Shown: piece after piece, positions 48,115 through 60,645 of the stretch
Layout of the letters: each line of letters starts with the position of its first letter
Numbering within the stretch: position 1 is the first letter of the stretch
NCBI GenBank assembly: GCA_944989445.1
Contig: CALYLW010000997.1
Span: 372,751 to 436,750, forward strand
DNA: 64,000 nt
Origin: Ampullaceana balthica
Taxonomy: Eukaryota; Mollusca; Gastropoda; Lymnaeidae
Direction: 5' to 3'
Position numbers and translations under genes: made by a program
Notes under the pieces: generated by a model
Seen by the model: only the letters and a program-made list of their open reading frames with translations
Database searches by the model: none
What the model was told of the DNA's origin: nothing

Positions 48115-51100
48115 CTGTAAGATACAAAAGACAAACTTGTGATGACTTTTATAAATGCGCTACTGCTGAGTATCAAGTATTACATAATCATTCACATAAC
48201 TATTAACTTTGAACGGTTTTCATTACGATTGTCGTTGAACTAATAATATTGTAGAACAGTTGCTAAATTTGCAAATATTGGTTAAATTAGAAAATCTGGA
48301 AATAATTTTTCTTAAAATTGTGGGTGTTTAGTTTGGTCAATTTTTTAAACATAGATTTGAAGTAAAGGTCGTCAAGTGTTTTTAATTTTTCTATCATCAT
48401 TTGTATTAATAAGTATTTTTATCATTAAAAAAAAATCCCTGCTGCTGATCTAAAAAAACCAACACTAGCCACAAGCCTAGGAAATGACTATATGTTTATC
48501 AAATGTCTCAAAAATGTCATTATCTTTAATTAACTGAAGTTAATTCACGTACTGCGACGCAAGTCATTAGGAGAGGTGGGTCGTGGAATTTTTAGCCACA
48601 CCTTAGAGTAATTATTGTGTGTTGGCCAATTTATACCATAGCTATTGACTTGGCGTCAAATTGGCTTTGAAATGAACTATATTACGTACGAAGGGAGGAT
48701 CTTATATTAAATGGGATCAAAAAGTTAATATACACACACAAAACATATAACTAATGAAATAGAAGATCACCCAAAAGTCAATTCAATGTCTCTGCTTGCA
48801 CGTGTGCCAATAAACAGATTCCTAAAGTTATGTTTCTGTATGTCTGTCTGTGTACGTACTTTTAGAGAACAACCAGCTATACATGACTGGCGTTAGGACT
48901 TGATGGTCATCGACCCATTGAAAATGCCCCTCTGAGTGTTCGTCATCAAGTCCAATCCAGAACACGCTTCTCTTTCCTCTGACTGCTTGTTTTAGGGCGT
49001 CAATTTTGTTACGTTCTTTTAACGTTACGAGATGGGCGTGCATACCTGAAAAAGACCAAATCTAAAGATGAGCCGTAAAAAAAACATAATAGCTCGGAAT
49101 ATCGAATTCTACCCCCCAACCCCCTCCCAACCATCGCTTCCTTTCTACATTTCATTATAGACCAGTGGCTGTCGTTGATACTACTTATTCAGTATGTCAT
49201 CGAAAACATTTTGTTTTTGCATTGACCCCAACTGTAAAAATATTTTAACCTGCCCTGTTTCGCCTCAAATGTGTAACAAAACGATTAAAATTTCCGTAAC
49301 AAAAATAAAATATTTCACACCAGAAACACTCTTGGTATTGTTAAGAGATCTTATTTAGTCCAGTTATCACGAAATTGACCTGATTTATGTTTATCTTTAC
49401 TTTACTTGTATCTACCTAAATGTTAATTTGAAATAATTTAATTTGTTGTCTCAGTTAGAGTTGGATCACTCTTTTAGTAATAAGAAAATATGTAGTAAAT
49501 CTCCATTAGTAACAAGGTTAGTAAAAAATACTTAAAAGAAAAATAAGGTAAATTTGAAATTAATAGTTTATTATTACTTATGCAATTTGACTTTGCGCTA
49601 TTGTAATCTCTTTGATCGTTTGAGACCCACAGACAGGACGTGACGTAAGCTGACGGGTATAACTTGAAATCTGGATGCCCATCGCACCTTGATTCCCTGT
49701 AGAAATTGACGTCACTTGCTTGAGGGCGCCAAGTTAATAGGCTATTTAATCCTCCTACACAAAAAAGTGCATTATGTTATGATATATATTTTTTTCATTC
49801 AGTTATCTCATTAAATATGATTAGATATGAAACAACATATTTAATAAATATCCTGTTCCTTAACCTATTCTAACGACTTCCCTTTCAAATAAATATTTCA
49901 TTTTAAAAAAAAATATATTTTAATGATAACGTTTACGAGTATAATTAATTTATACTCATGTTCTGACTTTACTTCCCCAGGTGACTCCAGAACAAATACA
50001 CATCGGGACATGTGAGGGTGACAGAGTTACATTTTCCTCCACTAAATTATATTCACTTCCTTGTTTGTCTCTATGGAAGGAAATACTTTGAAAAATTTTA
50101 CTGCGTCAAATATTATGTCATGACAGTGAAACCATACACATGAACAAATTGGTTGACAACTGGTATCCTGACATATTTAGACACACTTGGGTCAACAATT
50201 GTAAAAAAAACCATTTATTTCTGATGATAATTTGGGACGTCTGACTTGCTGCAATCCACAACCAAGGTAAAATCTTTAAGGAGAGGTTACAAAACAAGCC
50301 TACTTTTTTAAAACTAGATCCAAAAGAATAACAACGAGCATTACTTATAAAGTACACATTTTGTTAATACTTGATTTTGAAAGTTCCTGGACCATTGCCG
50401 AAAATCAGCAACAAATAAAACGTAATTATAGGGTTTGATAAAACATCATCCTCGTAAAACTTTCACAATAACAAGTTCAAATAATCTCTAAAATGCTATC
50501 CCCTGTGTTAACAGACTATTGAATGTCTCAGAGGAGGCAAACATACACAAAGTAACATATACATTTTGAAGCTACTGGAAATGAAAGCGCAGGGTTGAGA
50601 TTAAGTTTGTGTATACGCCTCTGGCAAGAAAAGGCAGTTTTTGTTTCAGGCCTCTGACGAGTTCTCGGCGCCTCCCTTATGGGATATTTCGAACTATGGC
50701 TTTCCTAGCCAATTTCTTCTTGTTTTCTTGCTAGGGTCAGAACTATCCCTCACACTACTAGTTTTATCCCCGCTAGTAGTGAGCATACTTCCTTACCAGG
50801 TGGGAGGAATCCCTATGCCACCAGGTAGGGTTGTGGACATAATGACGTAAATGAAGACATGCCCAATCGAGCTGTTTAACAATTTACTTGGAAATGATAG
50901 CAGTTAGGAAAAGAAAATGGGATAGGAAGCTATATTGATTTATAGTTACCCAGGGTTAATCTTCAATATCTTAATACAAATGTGTTCTTTTTTCTTAAAG
51001 CACATAAGTTTTAAGCTATCAAACAATAATTCAACTTTTTAAACTTTAATTCTAATTATAAAATAGTACTGATGAACGATGTAATATAGGGTTTGTCATT

Positions 51101-51958
51101 TCTAAAACCGGAAGACTTCATAGCTCAATGAGTAATGTTCTATTTTTAAATTACATTTTAGCGGAACAATGTTTTGAAGCATAAATACATTCGAATCAAT
51201 ATGTTCTCAAAATTGTTAGCATAGTAAAATTACGAAACTATTTTTTTCCCTTTTCAAGCCCAATAAGCTGTCTTAAAGTAACGAAGAATTAACAAATAGC
51301 TGATAAGATACATCATTCTCAATATACATTCATTTAAATATTGACTCGTACCTTTTATTAATTTTTTAATGAAATTTGTCCTTAAAAAGATATATATAGC
51401 CCCAATAATTCTATTAATAGGTTCCCGCCATATTATGATAAGGTCTAGATGATTTACATTACCGGACGTGCATCTCTTTGTAACCTTGTTGTAAGAGACA
51501 CCAAGACAAAATTCTTTGTGAGTTTTCAAACAGTGATCAATGCAGCTAATCAGACTTTTCTTCTCAATTTGATCAAGTTGCTTGATAACGAGTCCTCCGT
51601 TAGAAGTCTTTTTCTTAAAGTGCACAGTTTGGTTTTTGTAAGCTAGTGCTTCTGTGATATCAACACAAATTAATTTAAGAAATCAGTGCGGCGCACTAAT
51701 GAGTAATTATTAATAACTATTATTTTTATTATTATTTTTTTAGTGTTTTCTTTAGCTAATTTTGATGACATTAGATTTTTTTACAATCTTAACAAACATT
51801 GTAAATTACAATTCTGTAAGAACCTTTCCTTTATTCACTTTTAATTTTATTTCATATATATAAAATTTAACTGTAAATTTCGATATCAACCACTTACGAT
51901 ATGCAAGAAATATCACCAGAAAGTCGATTATTAAACCACATGGAAATGTAATGTGCAT
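47999..51958 (-). CDS. Lectin gene E: secreted PAN-like plus C-type lectin domain protein (5 exons)
   Basis: Join of 51958-51898, 51651-51463, 49754-49578, 49045-48860 and 48114-47999; 729 nt, 242 residues. Signal peptide MHITFPCGLIIDFLVIFLAY, mature start near ALAYKNQTV, PAN-like exon with CIDHCLKTHKEFC and RCTSG, and CTLD with CLWVSND, FWIGLDD, FQWVDD, a TPD triplet, EDC, FND and YVCEINL. It is the sister of gene D with the same exon lengths in exons 2 to 5. Unlike D it keeps FND in the site-2 position, so a ligand site is more plausible. The gene is compact (4 kb) because few transposons entered its introns. The downstream flank shares sequence with the flank of D but is interrupted by a 1.2-kb insertion. 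Confidence 0.88.
48860..49045 (-). CDS. Gene E exon 4, CTLD core
   Basis: 186 nt. MHAHLVTLKERNKIDALKQ, FWIGLDDEHSEGHFQWVDD; acceptor TTTTTCAG, donor GTACGT. Confidence 0.88.
49578..49754 (-). CDS. Gene E exon 3, linker and CTLD start
   Basis: 177 nt, fully open over 58 codons; contains VNFYRESRC, VTSCLWVSND and AKSNC. Acceptor TTGTGTAG, donor GTAATA. It lacks an early ATG, so a start-based ORF search misses it. Confidence 0.85.
50500..50850. other. GC-richer unidentified segment in intron 2 of gene E
   Basis: Composition differs from its surroundings; includes a 69-codon frame on the plus strand without recognisable domain. Possibly an old retroelement fragment. Confidence 0.3.
51463..51651 (-). 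CDS. Gene E exon 2, PAN/apple-like domain
   Basis: 189 nt from acceptor TATCACAG to donor GTAATG; SLISCIDHCLKTHKEFC and VTKRCTSG. Confidence 0.86.
51898..51958 (-). CDS. Gene E exon 1, signal peptide
   Basis: 61 nt: ATG plus 19 codons, strongly hydrophobic; donor GTAAGT. The spliced codon is glutamine before ALAYKNQ. Confidence 0.82.
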
Positions 51959-52350
51959 TTTTGGTCGGTAACTGCAAATAGAAATTAACTGTAATTCTTA
52001 ATTTTTACCATTTTAAACACTTTTAAACACTGACGATTATAAAACATTCAAATGACTAAGAAAATACTTCTAATTCATATATATGACGCAATCTTTAATT
52101 TGCAAACGTTTTTATTTTCTCAAAGAATTATTTTTCCATTTTTATAGACCAGTGACCAAATACCAATTTGTACCAATACTAATGAAAGCACTAGTGTGGG
52201 GCTGGAGACTATGTCCCATTTCAACCATTGGTTGTATTAATTAATTAAAGCGTTCAAACGATTTGCGGCTTCCAGGGTACTTTGATACATATAATTAAAG
52301 AATCGACAGATTGTGTTCTTTTCATTAGTCTGTAGTTGAGGTCATGTTAT
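51959..52350 (-). promoter_or_regulatory. Upstream region of gene E conserved with gene D
   Basis: Blocks such as GACCAGTGACCAAA and CCATTGGTTGTATTAA recur upstream of gene D at 39870-40030, suggesting a duplicated promoter. No core element is claimed. Confidence 0.4.
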
Positions 52351-52849
52351 TTATAACAAATAACAAGCCATATTCATTAAAGCATGGCTCGACGTTTTAA
52401 CGTTAAATATTTTTTTTAAACACTTAATAAAGGAAAATCTTTGTATAACAATCCCACCGAGGAAGACACGTGACTTTGTAGTATCCATTTGAAATTATAT
52501 TTGATTGATCGCGTATATGAAATCTATATTTTTACTGTGGCCTTAGCGAAATACTATTTGCTAATATTTTGTTTAACCTTTACATTAGCCATAACCCTAA
52601 AAAAAAACTGATGGATTAAATTTTTCGGCATGAACATCTCCACGCCAGTTTCAGCTGATAAAAGTAAACGGCTGCTTCTCTTTCTTTTGTTATTGACGTT
52701 TATTTAAATAACCCTTTTCAAATGTTCATCTTTAACGTAAAATTAACACATGTGCTCTAATGCTAACTTTTCCTAACACAGTGACTCCAAGACAAGGAAA
52801 TTATTTTAAGTTAATTAGTATGCTTATCAACGACCATTATCAGCATCAG

Positions 52850-52995
52850 TCCCGTGACTGTTTTGGTCGTTGAGGGCAGTGCATGTACACATCATCAGAC
52901 AACGATCTCCACCTTCGCGGCCATTAATTCATTCAACCTCAACCCCGTCCAATCTTTTATGTTGTCAAGCCAAGTTTTCAAAGATAGATAAGTTC
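52850..52995 (-). pseudogene. RTE-type reverse transcriptase C-terminal relic
   Basis: The minus strand reads KTWLDNIKDWTGLRLNELM, the characteristic C-terminal motif of RTE-type endonuclease-reverse transcriptases. Confidence 0.62.
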
Positions 52996-52999
52996 TAAC

Positions 53000-53925
53000 A
53001 ATCACGTTACAAACTCCTACTAGTCTTCCATTGGTCTAGAAACGCAGATATTATTAGTTCTTCCGATCTCAATGATATTCAAAAAAACGTTAAGTCAATT
53101 GGAACGTGTTCATTTGAACTGAAGATACTTCGTGAAAGTATTCAATACGTATCCAAATATTTTATTTTTCGTACTGTTCCTACTTTTGATATTACTGTGT
53201 CCTGCTGATTCAAAAGTTAAATTTAAACAAAGAATTTTTTTTATTTAAAAAAAACAGCTAATGAGTTGCTCTTTCACAACAATAAGAACTTGAAACATTA
53301 TACTGAAATCTGTCTATTAATAATTATAAAGTAAAAAGACACACAATTTCCCGCTCGAAATATAATTTCTTTATACGAAAGTTTTAGTATATAACTCGGA
53401 AAACCTTAGATTAACGAACTCCTTGTGGTAGTTCCATTAATGAATTGATAAACGGCAGATATCATTTTTTTGATCAGTTTTAATGAGAGTTGGGAGGAAA
53501 CAGAAAGAAAGCGCGGGCAGTTCACAATCAAAGATTCGATTTCAATGTTGTCAGCAGACTGTCGATGCCCAATACTAGGCTCTGACATGTTTTTATTCTT
53601 GAATATGACATCCAATATCAACGGTTCGAAACAAAGATTTTTAAGCCACACCTTTTATTCTTCGATTACTGTATCTATGGGCAAAGCTATTCTGATAACG
53701 TCTAGAGAATTCTTTGTTGTTTAAAACCCAGTTAGAAACTTTAAAATAATAGAGAACTTTTGCAACCTTGTTGGGACATATATCATGTATATATAAACAC
53801 TCTCAATCGTCACTGACTCTGCTTTTTTTTAAAATTGAAAATATTGACTTAAAAACCATTATATGACGTCATTGTTTTCGCTCATTTTTTAATTTTGTAA
53901 AAGGGAACAATGTAAAAAACAAACC
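53000..53925. other. No gene supported
   Basis: 53406-53724 is open on both strands for about 80 codons but shows no domain and no paralogue in the window. Confidence 0.4.
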
Positions 53926-53929
53926 CGTA

Positions 53930-54432
53930 AAAACAAGTTTTTGACTATAAATCCCTTATATATGAGACATAACTAACAGTATTGATTATTTTCAAACATT
54001 TACAGACTGAATCTGTCTTAACTCAAGTTTGCTTCATAACCCTAGGGTGGGGAGGGGTGGGTATATGGAGCAGTTAGGAAAAGTCTGGTCACCGATTCGC
54101 TTGACCGAGCTCAGCGTGACACGTAAAATGTAAACAAAAGCACCCCGTCGCTTCGTTGGGTCGCCTCAATGCGTCAGCTCAAACTTTCACGTGGCAAAAA
54201 AACAATAACAAACGGTGAATTTGAATTACATACCTCATATAAGGATAAACTAAAAATGCATTAATTTAATTACGGTACGTTCGATCGCTCTGAAATTTTG
54301 ATACGATGCATTGTTAGGTCAGACGGGTCAGTGGGTCATTTTCGACTTTTCTTATTCCGCCCGCCCAGCCCATGAGATGATGAGATGATGAGACGGCCGC
54401 GAAGTTAATATAAGGCATTATAAGGGATTTAA
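53930..54432 (-). mobile_element. MITE-1-related copy (variant)
   Basis: GACTATAAATCCCTTATATA at one end and TAAGGGATTTAAAAAGAGG at the other. Its body (CACCCCGTCGCTTCGTTGGG) is shared with 57340-57865, defining a subfamily. Confidence 0.72.
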
Positions 54433-54718
54433 AAAGAGGATATGAGGATTGTTAATTATAAAATACTTTTTGTACATCTCAGGCATATTTCGTATTTATC
54501 ATACAAGGATAAGTTACTTGGGCCTTTGACCAAAGAAAGTGGGCGCCGTAGGCACCCTACAACCCCTATTATAAAATACTTTGTGTACATTTCAGGAAGT
54601 TTAATATTACGTATTTATCATACAAGGAAAAGTTCGTTGGGCTTTTGAAAAATGTGGGCGCCCTAGGTGCCCTAAAAAAGTGGGCGCCTCAGGTACCACG
54701 GCGCCCCAGCACAACCTA
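54433..54718. mobile_element. Tandem pair of a GGGCGCC-ended repeat
   Basis: TATAAAATACTTTTTGTACA through GTGGGCGCCGTAGG, then a second diverged copy. A single copy is at about 19195-19335. Confidence 0.6.
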
Positions 54719-54719
54719 G

Positions 54720-54753
<34 letters not shown>

Positions 54754-54777
54754 TATAGCCCCTGGAATTGAGACGTG

Positions 54778-54935
54778 GAATTTGGTTGCCTGAATAAACC
54801 GTGTAAATTAAAATACCATCAACATTCATAACTCTAATTAAATTGCAACTCTAGACATAAACCATGAATAAGTGTAGGACGCAATAATTTTCTGTATAGA
54901 AGGACACTCTGTAATATATAACCTAAGATAAGGTG
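54778..54935 (+). mobile_element. LINE 3' fragment (jockey-like)
   Basis: GGAATTTGGTTGCCTGAATA through AGGACGCAATAATTTTCTGT and an AAGATAAGG tail, matching 35145-35310. Confidence 0.68.
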
Positions 54936-55045
54936 AGGGAACCGCCCTCATCTGTCCCTTGGGCCACATTTGCTTAAACACATGAACATTATGTTCACTA
55001 GTCGGGGTGGGGTATGTGCGTTTGGGATATAATAAATATTAATAT

Positions 55046-55610
55046 GTATCATGATACTGTACCTGCTCAACTCCTTGGCTGTATCATGTTACTGTACCTG
55101 CTCAACTCATTGGCTGTATCATGATACTGTACCTGCTCAACTCCTTGGCTGTATCATGATATTGTACCTGCTTAACTCCTTGGCTGTATCATGATACTGT
55201 ACCCCGCTCAACTCCTTGGCTGTATCATGATACTGTACCTGCTTAACTCCTTGGCTGTATCATGATACTGTACCCTCCTTAACTCCTTGGCTGTATCATG
55301 ATACTGTACCCTGCTTAACTCCTTGGCTGTATCATGATACTGTACCCTCCTTAACTTCTTGGCAGTATCATGATACTGTACCCTCTTTAACTCATTAGCT
55401 GTATCATGAAACTGTACCCTCCTTAACTCCTTAGCTGTATCATGATACTGTACCCTCCTTAACTCATTAGCTGTATCATGATACTGTACCCTCCTTAACT
55501 CCTTAGCTGTATCATGATACTGTACCCTGCTTAACTCCTTAGCTGTATCATGATATTGTACCCTGCTTAACTCCTTGGCTGTATCATGATACTGTACCCT
55601 GCTTAACTCA
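55046..55610 (+). repeat. 36-bp tandem repeat, 16 copies, palindromic core
   Basis: Each unit carries GTATCATGATAC, a perfect 12-bp palindrome, followed by TGTACCCTCCTTAACTCCTT or a close variant. 13 of the 16 copies keep the palindrome or its core. Confidence 0.92.
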
Positions 55611-56467
55611 ATGCTGTAATAAATGCACTAGGCGAGCACAGATTAAACTTAACTTTAACTTTGAAAAGCATAACTGTGGGTCATGGTTTTTTACCCTTTA
55701 TATTAAAAATAAGTAAAATGTAAAAAAATCTTTTTTTTAAAAGGGACACGCTTTTATTTACAAACATTTACAGATTGAAACGCGCTGATTTCCCCTGCCC
55801 TTGATGTAAACACGGGAATTTACGAGGGCTAGAGTGAAACCAGTGAAACGTGGAGGTCAACCCTAGCAGACGACTATACATTCGAAATAGTGATAAATAG
55901 AGATAAACTAAAAATTGATTAATTTCATTACGGTACATTTGATCGATCTGAAATTTTGATACAATGCATTGTCATCCAAGATCTATCTGTGGTAAAATTT
56001 TGAGATCTCGAGGTCCATCAGAAGTGGTTTAATTTTACGTTTCAAGATTTGAAGGAAGGATACAACATACAAACATTGTGACTTAAATAAAAGCGTGTAA
56101 AAAAAAAGATCGCATGCATAAAAATTATTTCATTGAAAAGAAAATAATTCAATTTCTAATTTATTATTGGCTTTTTTGAAACAACGTGTTCTCTATTCTA
56201 ATATTAATTTTTACTAATGCAAATGACTACATAAAGTATACATCTATTTTAGTTCAAACTTTGTCGAACATTTGTTATGATTTTTATCGAAGGATTTTAG
56301 AAAACGAATAAATATTTGGAAAAAAAACTGTGTATAGATAATATAATTTTATTTAATTAAATCGTAGATTTCTTAGCTAACCAATGATTCGGATTAAATA
56401 ACTTTGGTCATATTTTGTTTTAACTAGCATTTTCTCCGTCTCAAATTTTATTTTATTTTAACATTGA
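55611..56467. other. 3' flank of locus F
   Basis: The 55880-56060 part is an inverted relative of 45130-45330 (block CCATCAGAAGTGGTTTAATT), an additional MITE-like family. The rest is AT-rich without gene. Confidence 0.5.
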
Positions 56468-56820
56468 TTAACATGTTTTCTGGCAAACAAACGCGTACGT
56501 GTTATTACAGAAATGATCATCTAGCAAGAATTCTTGATATGGCCACGTCTTGATGCAGCGGTGTATCTCCTGCCTCTCAGGCTGATTTGGTGCGAACAGA
56601 CTTTGAATACTGATGATGTTCATGGATTTCCCCGTATCCTCCGTGATGTACATTCCGCTAACACCTGTGTAGCTCAGGCCGACCCAAGTCTCAACAGTCA
56701 GGTTAGCAACGGACTTGAATGCTTCGTAGCTTTTATTTGATCTCGGCACGTACAGGTAAGCGTTGTTGAGTCTGCATATGTCCCTTGCATCCAAATAGTT
56801 AATAGGTCCCGGAAAGTAAG
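56468..56820 (-). CDS. Lectin locus F: 3' CTLD exon (partial gene)
   Basis: One exon, phase 1 at its acceptor (CTGTTTAG), encodes most of a CTLD in a single piece: YFPGPINYLDARDIC, ETWVGLSYTG, then APNQPERQE, HRC, DDHFC and YAFVCQ, with a stop after KTC. In A to E this stretch is split over two exons, so F belongs to a different lectin subfamily. The site-1 loop has QPE instead of QPD. Upstream exons were not identified with confidence; the hAT element at 57232-60704 lies directly upstream and may have separated or destroyed them. It may be a functional gene with a large first intron or a pseudogene. Confidence 0.72.
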
Positions 56821-57339
56821 CTAAACAGAAACGGGAAGAGAAGTTCCCTTGAGTTCTATAACATTGGATGTAAAAGAAAAATAACAGATTTATTATGTTT
56901 TCAAGCGAAGCTCAAAACGAGAAATATGATACAGCTGTTTGCCAGTAAAAAACGTATGTATGCCTTAATTTATTAGCATTACATTTTTAATTTTTATTCT
57001 TTGAAAATTTAAATTTAAAGTTTATTTACGTTAGTCTCAAAGCTTTGCATTGTATTAATTGATCAGTTTATATTAACTTATAGCAGGAGAAAGCAATGCA
57101 TTTTTGTAAAGTAGAAAAAAAGGCGTTTTACGATATAAAAATTAGTCGCACAAATTGAATAAAATTTATTGTTATTGCCTATTATTGTAGGATTCGGGTC
57201 ATTGTCATAAAAGCTAAGCCGGATGCTAAGTCAGTGGCGTAGCTAAGGAGGTGGAGGGGGTGGTCCACCCCGGGCGGCACACATTCAGAGGGTGGCATTT
57301 GTGGACATTTGAAAAGCGCAACCAGTTCCGACAACTGCT

Positions 57340-57865
57340 TTTTTAAATCCCTTATATTAACTTCACCGGCGTCTCTGTCTCTCTCTCTGTCTTGGGCGGG
57401 CGGAAAATTAGAAGTAATAAATGACCCACTTCCCGTGATCCGATCGAGCTGAAATTTGGCACACTGACCCGTCTGACCTAACAATGCATCGTATCAAAAT
57501 TTCAGATCGATCAAACGTACCGTAATTAAATTTATGCATTTTTAGTTTATCCTTATATGAGGTATGTAATTCAAATTCACGGTTTGTTATTGTTTTTTTC
57601 CCACGTGAAATTTTGAGCTGACGCATTGAGGCGACCCAACGAAGCGACGGGGCGCTTTTGTTTACATTTTACGTGTCACTCTGAGCTCGGTCAAGCGAAT
57701 CAGTGACCAGACTTTTCCCCTCTCCCCCTCCCACCCACCCCTCCCCCCACTCCTCCCCCCCCTAGGGTTATGAAGCAAACTTGAGTTAAGACAGATTCAG
57801 TCTGTAAATGTTTGAAAATAATCAATACTGTTATTTATGTCTCATATATAAGGGATTTATAGTCA
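57340..57865 (+). mobile_element. MITE-1-related copy nested in the hAT
   Basis: TTTTTTAAATCCCTTATATT at the left, ATAAGGGATTTATAGTC at the right. Same subfamily as 53930-54432. A further partial copy follows to about 58142. Confidence 0.74.
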
Positions 57866-58279
57866 AAAACTTTGTTTTTACGGGTTTGTTTTTTACTAGT
57901 CTTATATTTGCTTGCTTTGTAAGTTTAATCGGAACCGTCCGTCCAACTATTTGTTTATAATTTTTTCACGTGCCCAGTTCACGCGTTGACGCCGACCGTC
58001 ACTGTTCACACCCCCTACCGTCCCTTCACCCAGGGGAGATAAAAACCAGGGGAGCTAATTATGTTTCAGTCTGTAAGTGTCGCGATTGAACATAATCACT
58101 ACTTTTAGTTATGTCTCATATATAAGGGATTTATAGTCAAAAGGTTAGCTGGCTTTGCACTTACTGTAAAATGCGTAGACTAAAAAGTAGTAAATTAGTA
58201 CATTTTTAATATAAGACTAGTTTTTAAAAAGTGTTTTTAAGGTTAATTATTTATTTTGAAAGTGGAAAACCAAGGTAAT

Positions 58280-58281
58280 NN
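58280..58281. other. Two ambiguous bases
   Basis: NN inside the hAT element, outside any lectin exon; an assembly or polishing mark. Confidence 0.98.
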
Positions 58282-58870
58282 ATAAAAATATTCGTAATTT
58301 CTAGTCTTAATTAATGGGACGCACATTTGTTTGGTTACATAGTCGATGTTATAACTAAAGCAAAACCGTTCAAAAAAATTTAATCACTCAAAAATGGAAT
58401 CGTTTTGTTTGGAAGCTTAAGTGGTATACGTCAAAGATGACGCTTTTTAAGAAAACTAAACAAAAATCACATCACCGCTGGGCCGAAAAATATTTGTGAA
58501 TATAATATCGCCACGACAGTTTTGACATGGAATTTCGACATTCGCAGAATGGTGTGCAAACAATTACCTACAAGGCATGGTGGTTCAAATATTGTGTTTA
58601 ACTTGCAAGTAGTAATTTATATTATTGTTTCAGTTTTCAGAAAATTATTGTAAGTTATAAAAATTAAATTTATTGGGGTTTTTATTGCATTAAAGTAGGA
58701 CATGTAATATGCGTTTTTAATTAAAATACGGTTATACATGAAAAATGTCACGCCTATCCATTTAAAGTCGTGTGTAAATAATTTGAATTCCTCTATTGTA
58801 TGGAAAACTATTAAGCTTTATGACAAGAATATGAAAATATTCAAATTTCTCCGTTAATAAGCAATACAAT

Positions 58871-59042
58871 CAGAAGCGTAACTGAGCTTTCCGTGCACTT
58901 GGCTAATTTATTTTTGGCGCCCTTGAAAAATGGATATTTCAAAATCAAAAAGGTAGGAAAATACTAAATTTGAATTACTTGAAGGATTAGCCCTCTGCGC
59001 CCTTGGCAACTGTCCCATTGCCAAGTCGTTGTTACGCCTCTG
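58871..59042. mobile_element. hAT-type MITE nested in the hAT
   Basis: CAGAAGCGTAAC and GTTACGCCTCTG ends; inverted copy of the family at 21331-21475. Flanks AATACAAT and ACCACAAT agree at six of eight positions. Confidence 0.7.
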
Positions 59043-60236
59043 ACCACAATAGCCATAAATAATTTTGAAAAAGGCATACTTTAAAATTTCAAGCGTCTTG
59101 GAAAAATTGACATCTGAAGAAGTAAATAGCAAAACGACACCAGATGCTGGAATTTTACTTAATTCAATGCAATCTTTTTATTTTCAATGTTATCTAAACC
59201 GTCATTTTTTTTAAATTAATGCAAACCCATTGCGTGTAACAAAGATATGTGCTATTAGAAAAGCTATTACATCATCCAAACAATTTGTGAAGAGTTTTAG
59301 ATAAAAACTGAATGCGGAGTTAGAAGGGGAAAAAATATATGAATGGGGAAAATTACGAAAACGTGTTTCTATCTTTAAAACAAGAAGTGCAACGAGAAAT
59401 GTTTTTATGCATGGATAGAATTATAAAAGAACGCTTTCATTAGTTGCATTTCCTTGCAAGAAAATATTCGTATATAATACCATAAATTACTTTATTGACA
59501 TTGATAAAGAACAGTTAAATATTGAAAGAAAAAAGGACCCAGATTTTTATGGCTGTACGTACACTACAAGAAGAGGCATTACGTTTGCAAAACGAGGGGA
59601 AAGGCCCTCTTGATCTACTAAAATTTATTCAACAGTACAGATTGGAAAATTCTGTACCAAACATTGCAATTTTGCTATGAATTTTTTCAACAATTGCAAT
59701 CAGTGTCACTAGTTGTGAAAAGAGCTTCTCCAAACTAAAGTGTGAAAAAAGTGTATTTGTTGCACAATGAGTGATTTAAGACAAAAAAATCTTGAAATAT
59801 TGTCTAGAAAGCAAGATATCATAAATAATTTAAATTTTGATAGCATAATCCACGATTTTTCTATTATAAAAGTTAAGAAAGTAAATGCATAAATATGTTT
59901 AAATACTAATGTATACAATTTCATTGTTTGTAATTTGTATTATAATAATCTATTTATTAATAAAATATAAAAGAATAGTAATTGGTGATGTTTCTGGGTG
60001 TAAATTTGGAATATGTTTTGTCTCATAAACCTGTGACCTAAGTAACTTTCTTGAGGCCCTTAAAAAAGTATCGTGTATTTTTTTTAATGTGTATTTAGAC
60101 GTATATCATCTTATGCGGCCTATATTTTAGCTGCTTACATAAATATGGCATGCAATGGTAAACATGTCCCCCACCTTTACTTCGTTTCAATTACAATTAA
60201 TTATTTATGTTTTTTTATTTATAAAAACCATCATAA

Positions 60237-60645
60237 GTGACCGTCCATAACTGACGTCACGCGAATTTGGCTGATTTCTCCGCCCCCTCCCCCCTCGTAA
60301 CACGTCATCTCAAAAACTTGGACCACTTCTTCAATATAACGTCACAAAGCTTCGACACCCCCCCCCCATAAAAGCCGTATTTTCTATTTGAAAAGAGCAT
60401 GTTACAAATCAAATTTTTTTCATTTAAGTATGTTTTTAGTGTAAAGCTGCACACTATTATGGTAACACGGATTTTACATAAAGTCATTAAATAAAGTGTC
60501 GGTAATCAAATAGTTAAGTGGAAATTGTATTTAAAGTTGAGCGTTTTGATGTGAGGTAACATTTCTTAAACACACACCCTAATCACACAGCGTAACAAAT
60601 GTATGACTCTCCCCCCGGTGCGTGACGTCATTTATGGAAAGCCCC
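60237..60645. mobile_element. PIF/Harbinger-type MITE with TAA target duplication, nested in the hAT
   Basis: GTGACCGTCCATAACTGACG at the left and CGTCATTTATGGAAAGCCCC at the right, TAA on both sides. Third copy of the family. Confidence 0.76.

Noticed and set aside
53406..53724. Overlapping 81- and 84-codon ORFs on both strands
   Set aside because: No domain, signal peptide, splice context or paralogue; AT-moderate frames of this size are expected by chance.
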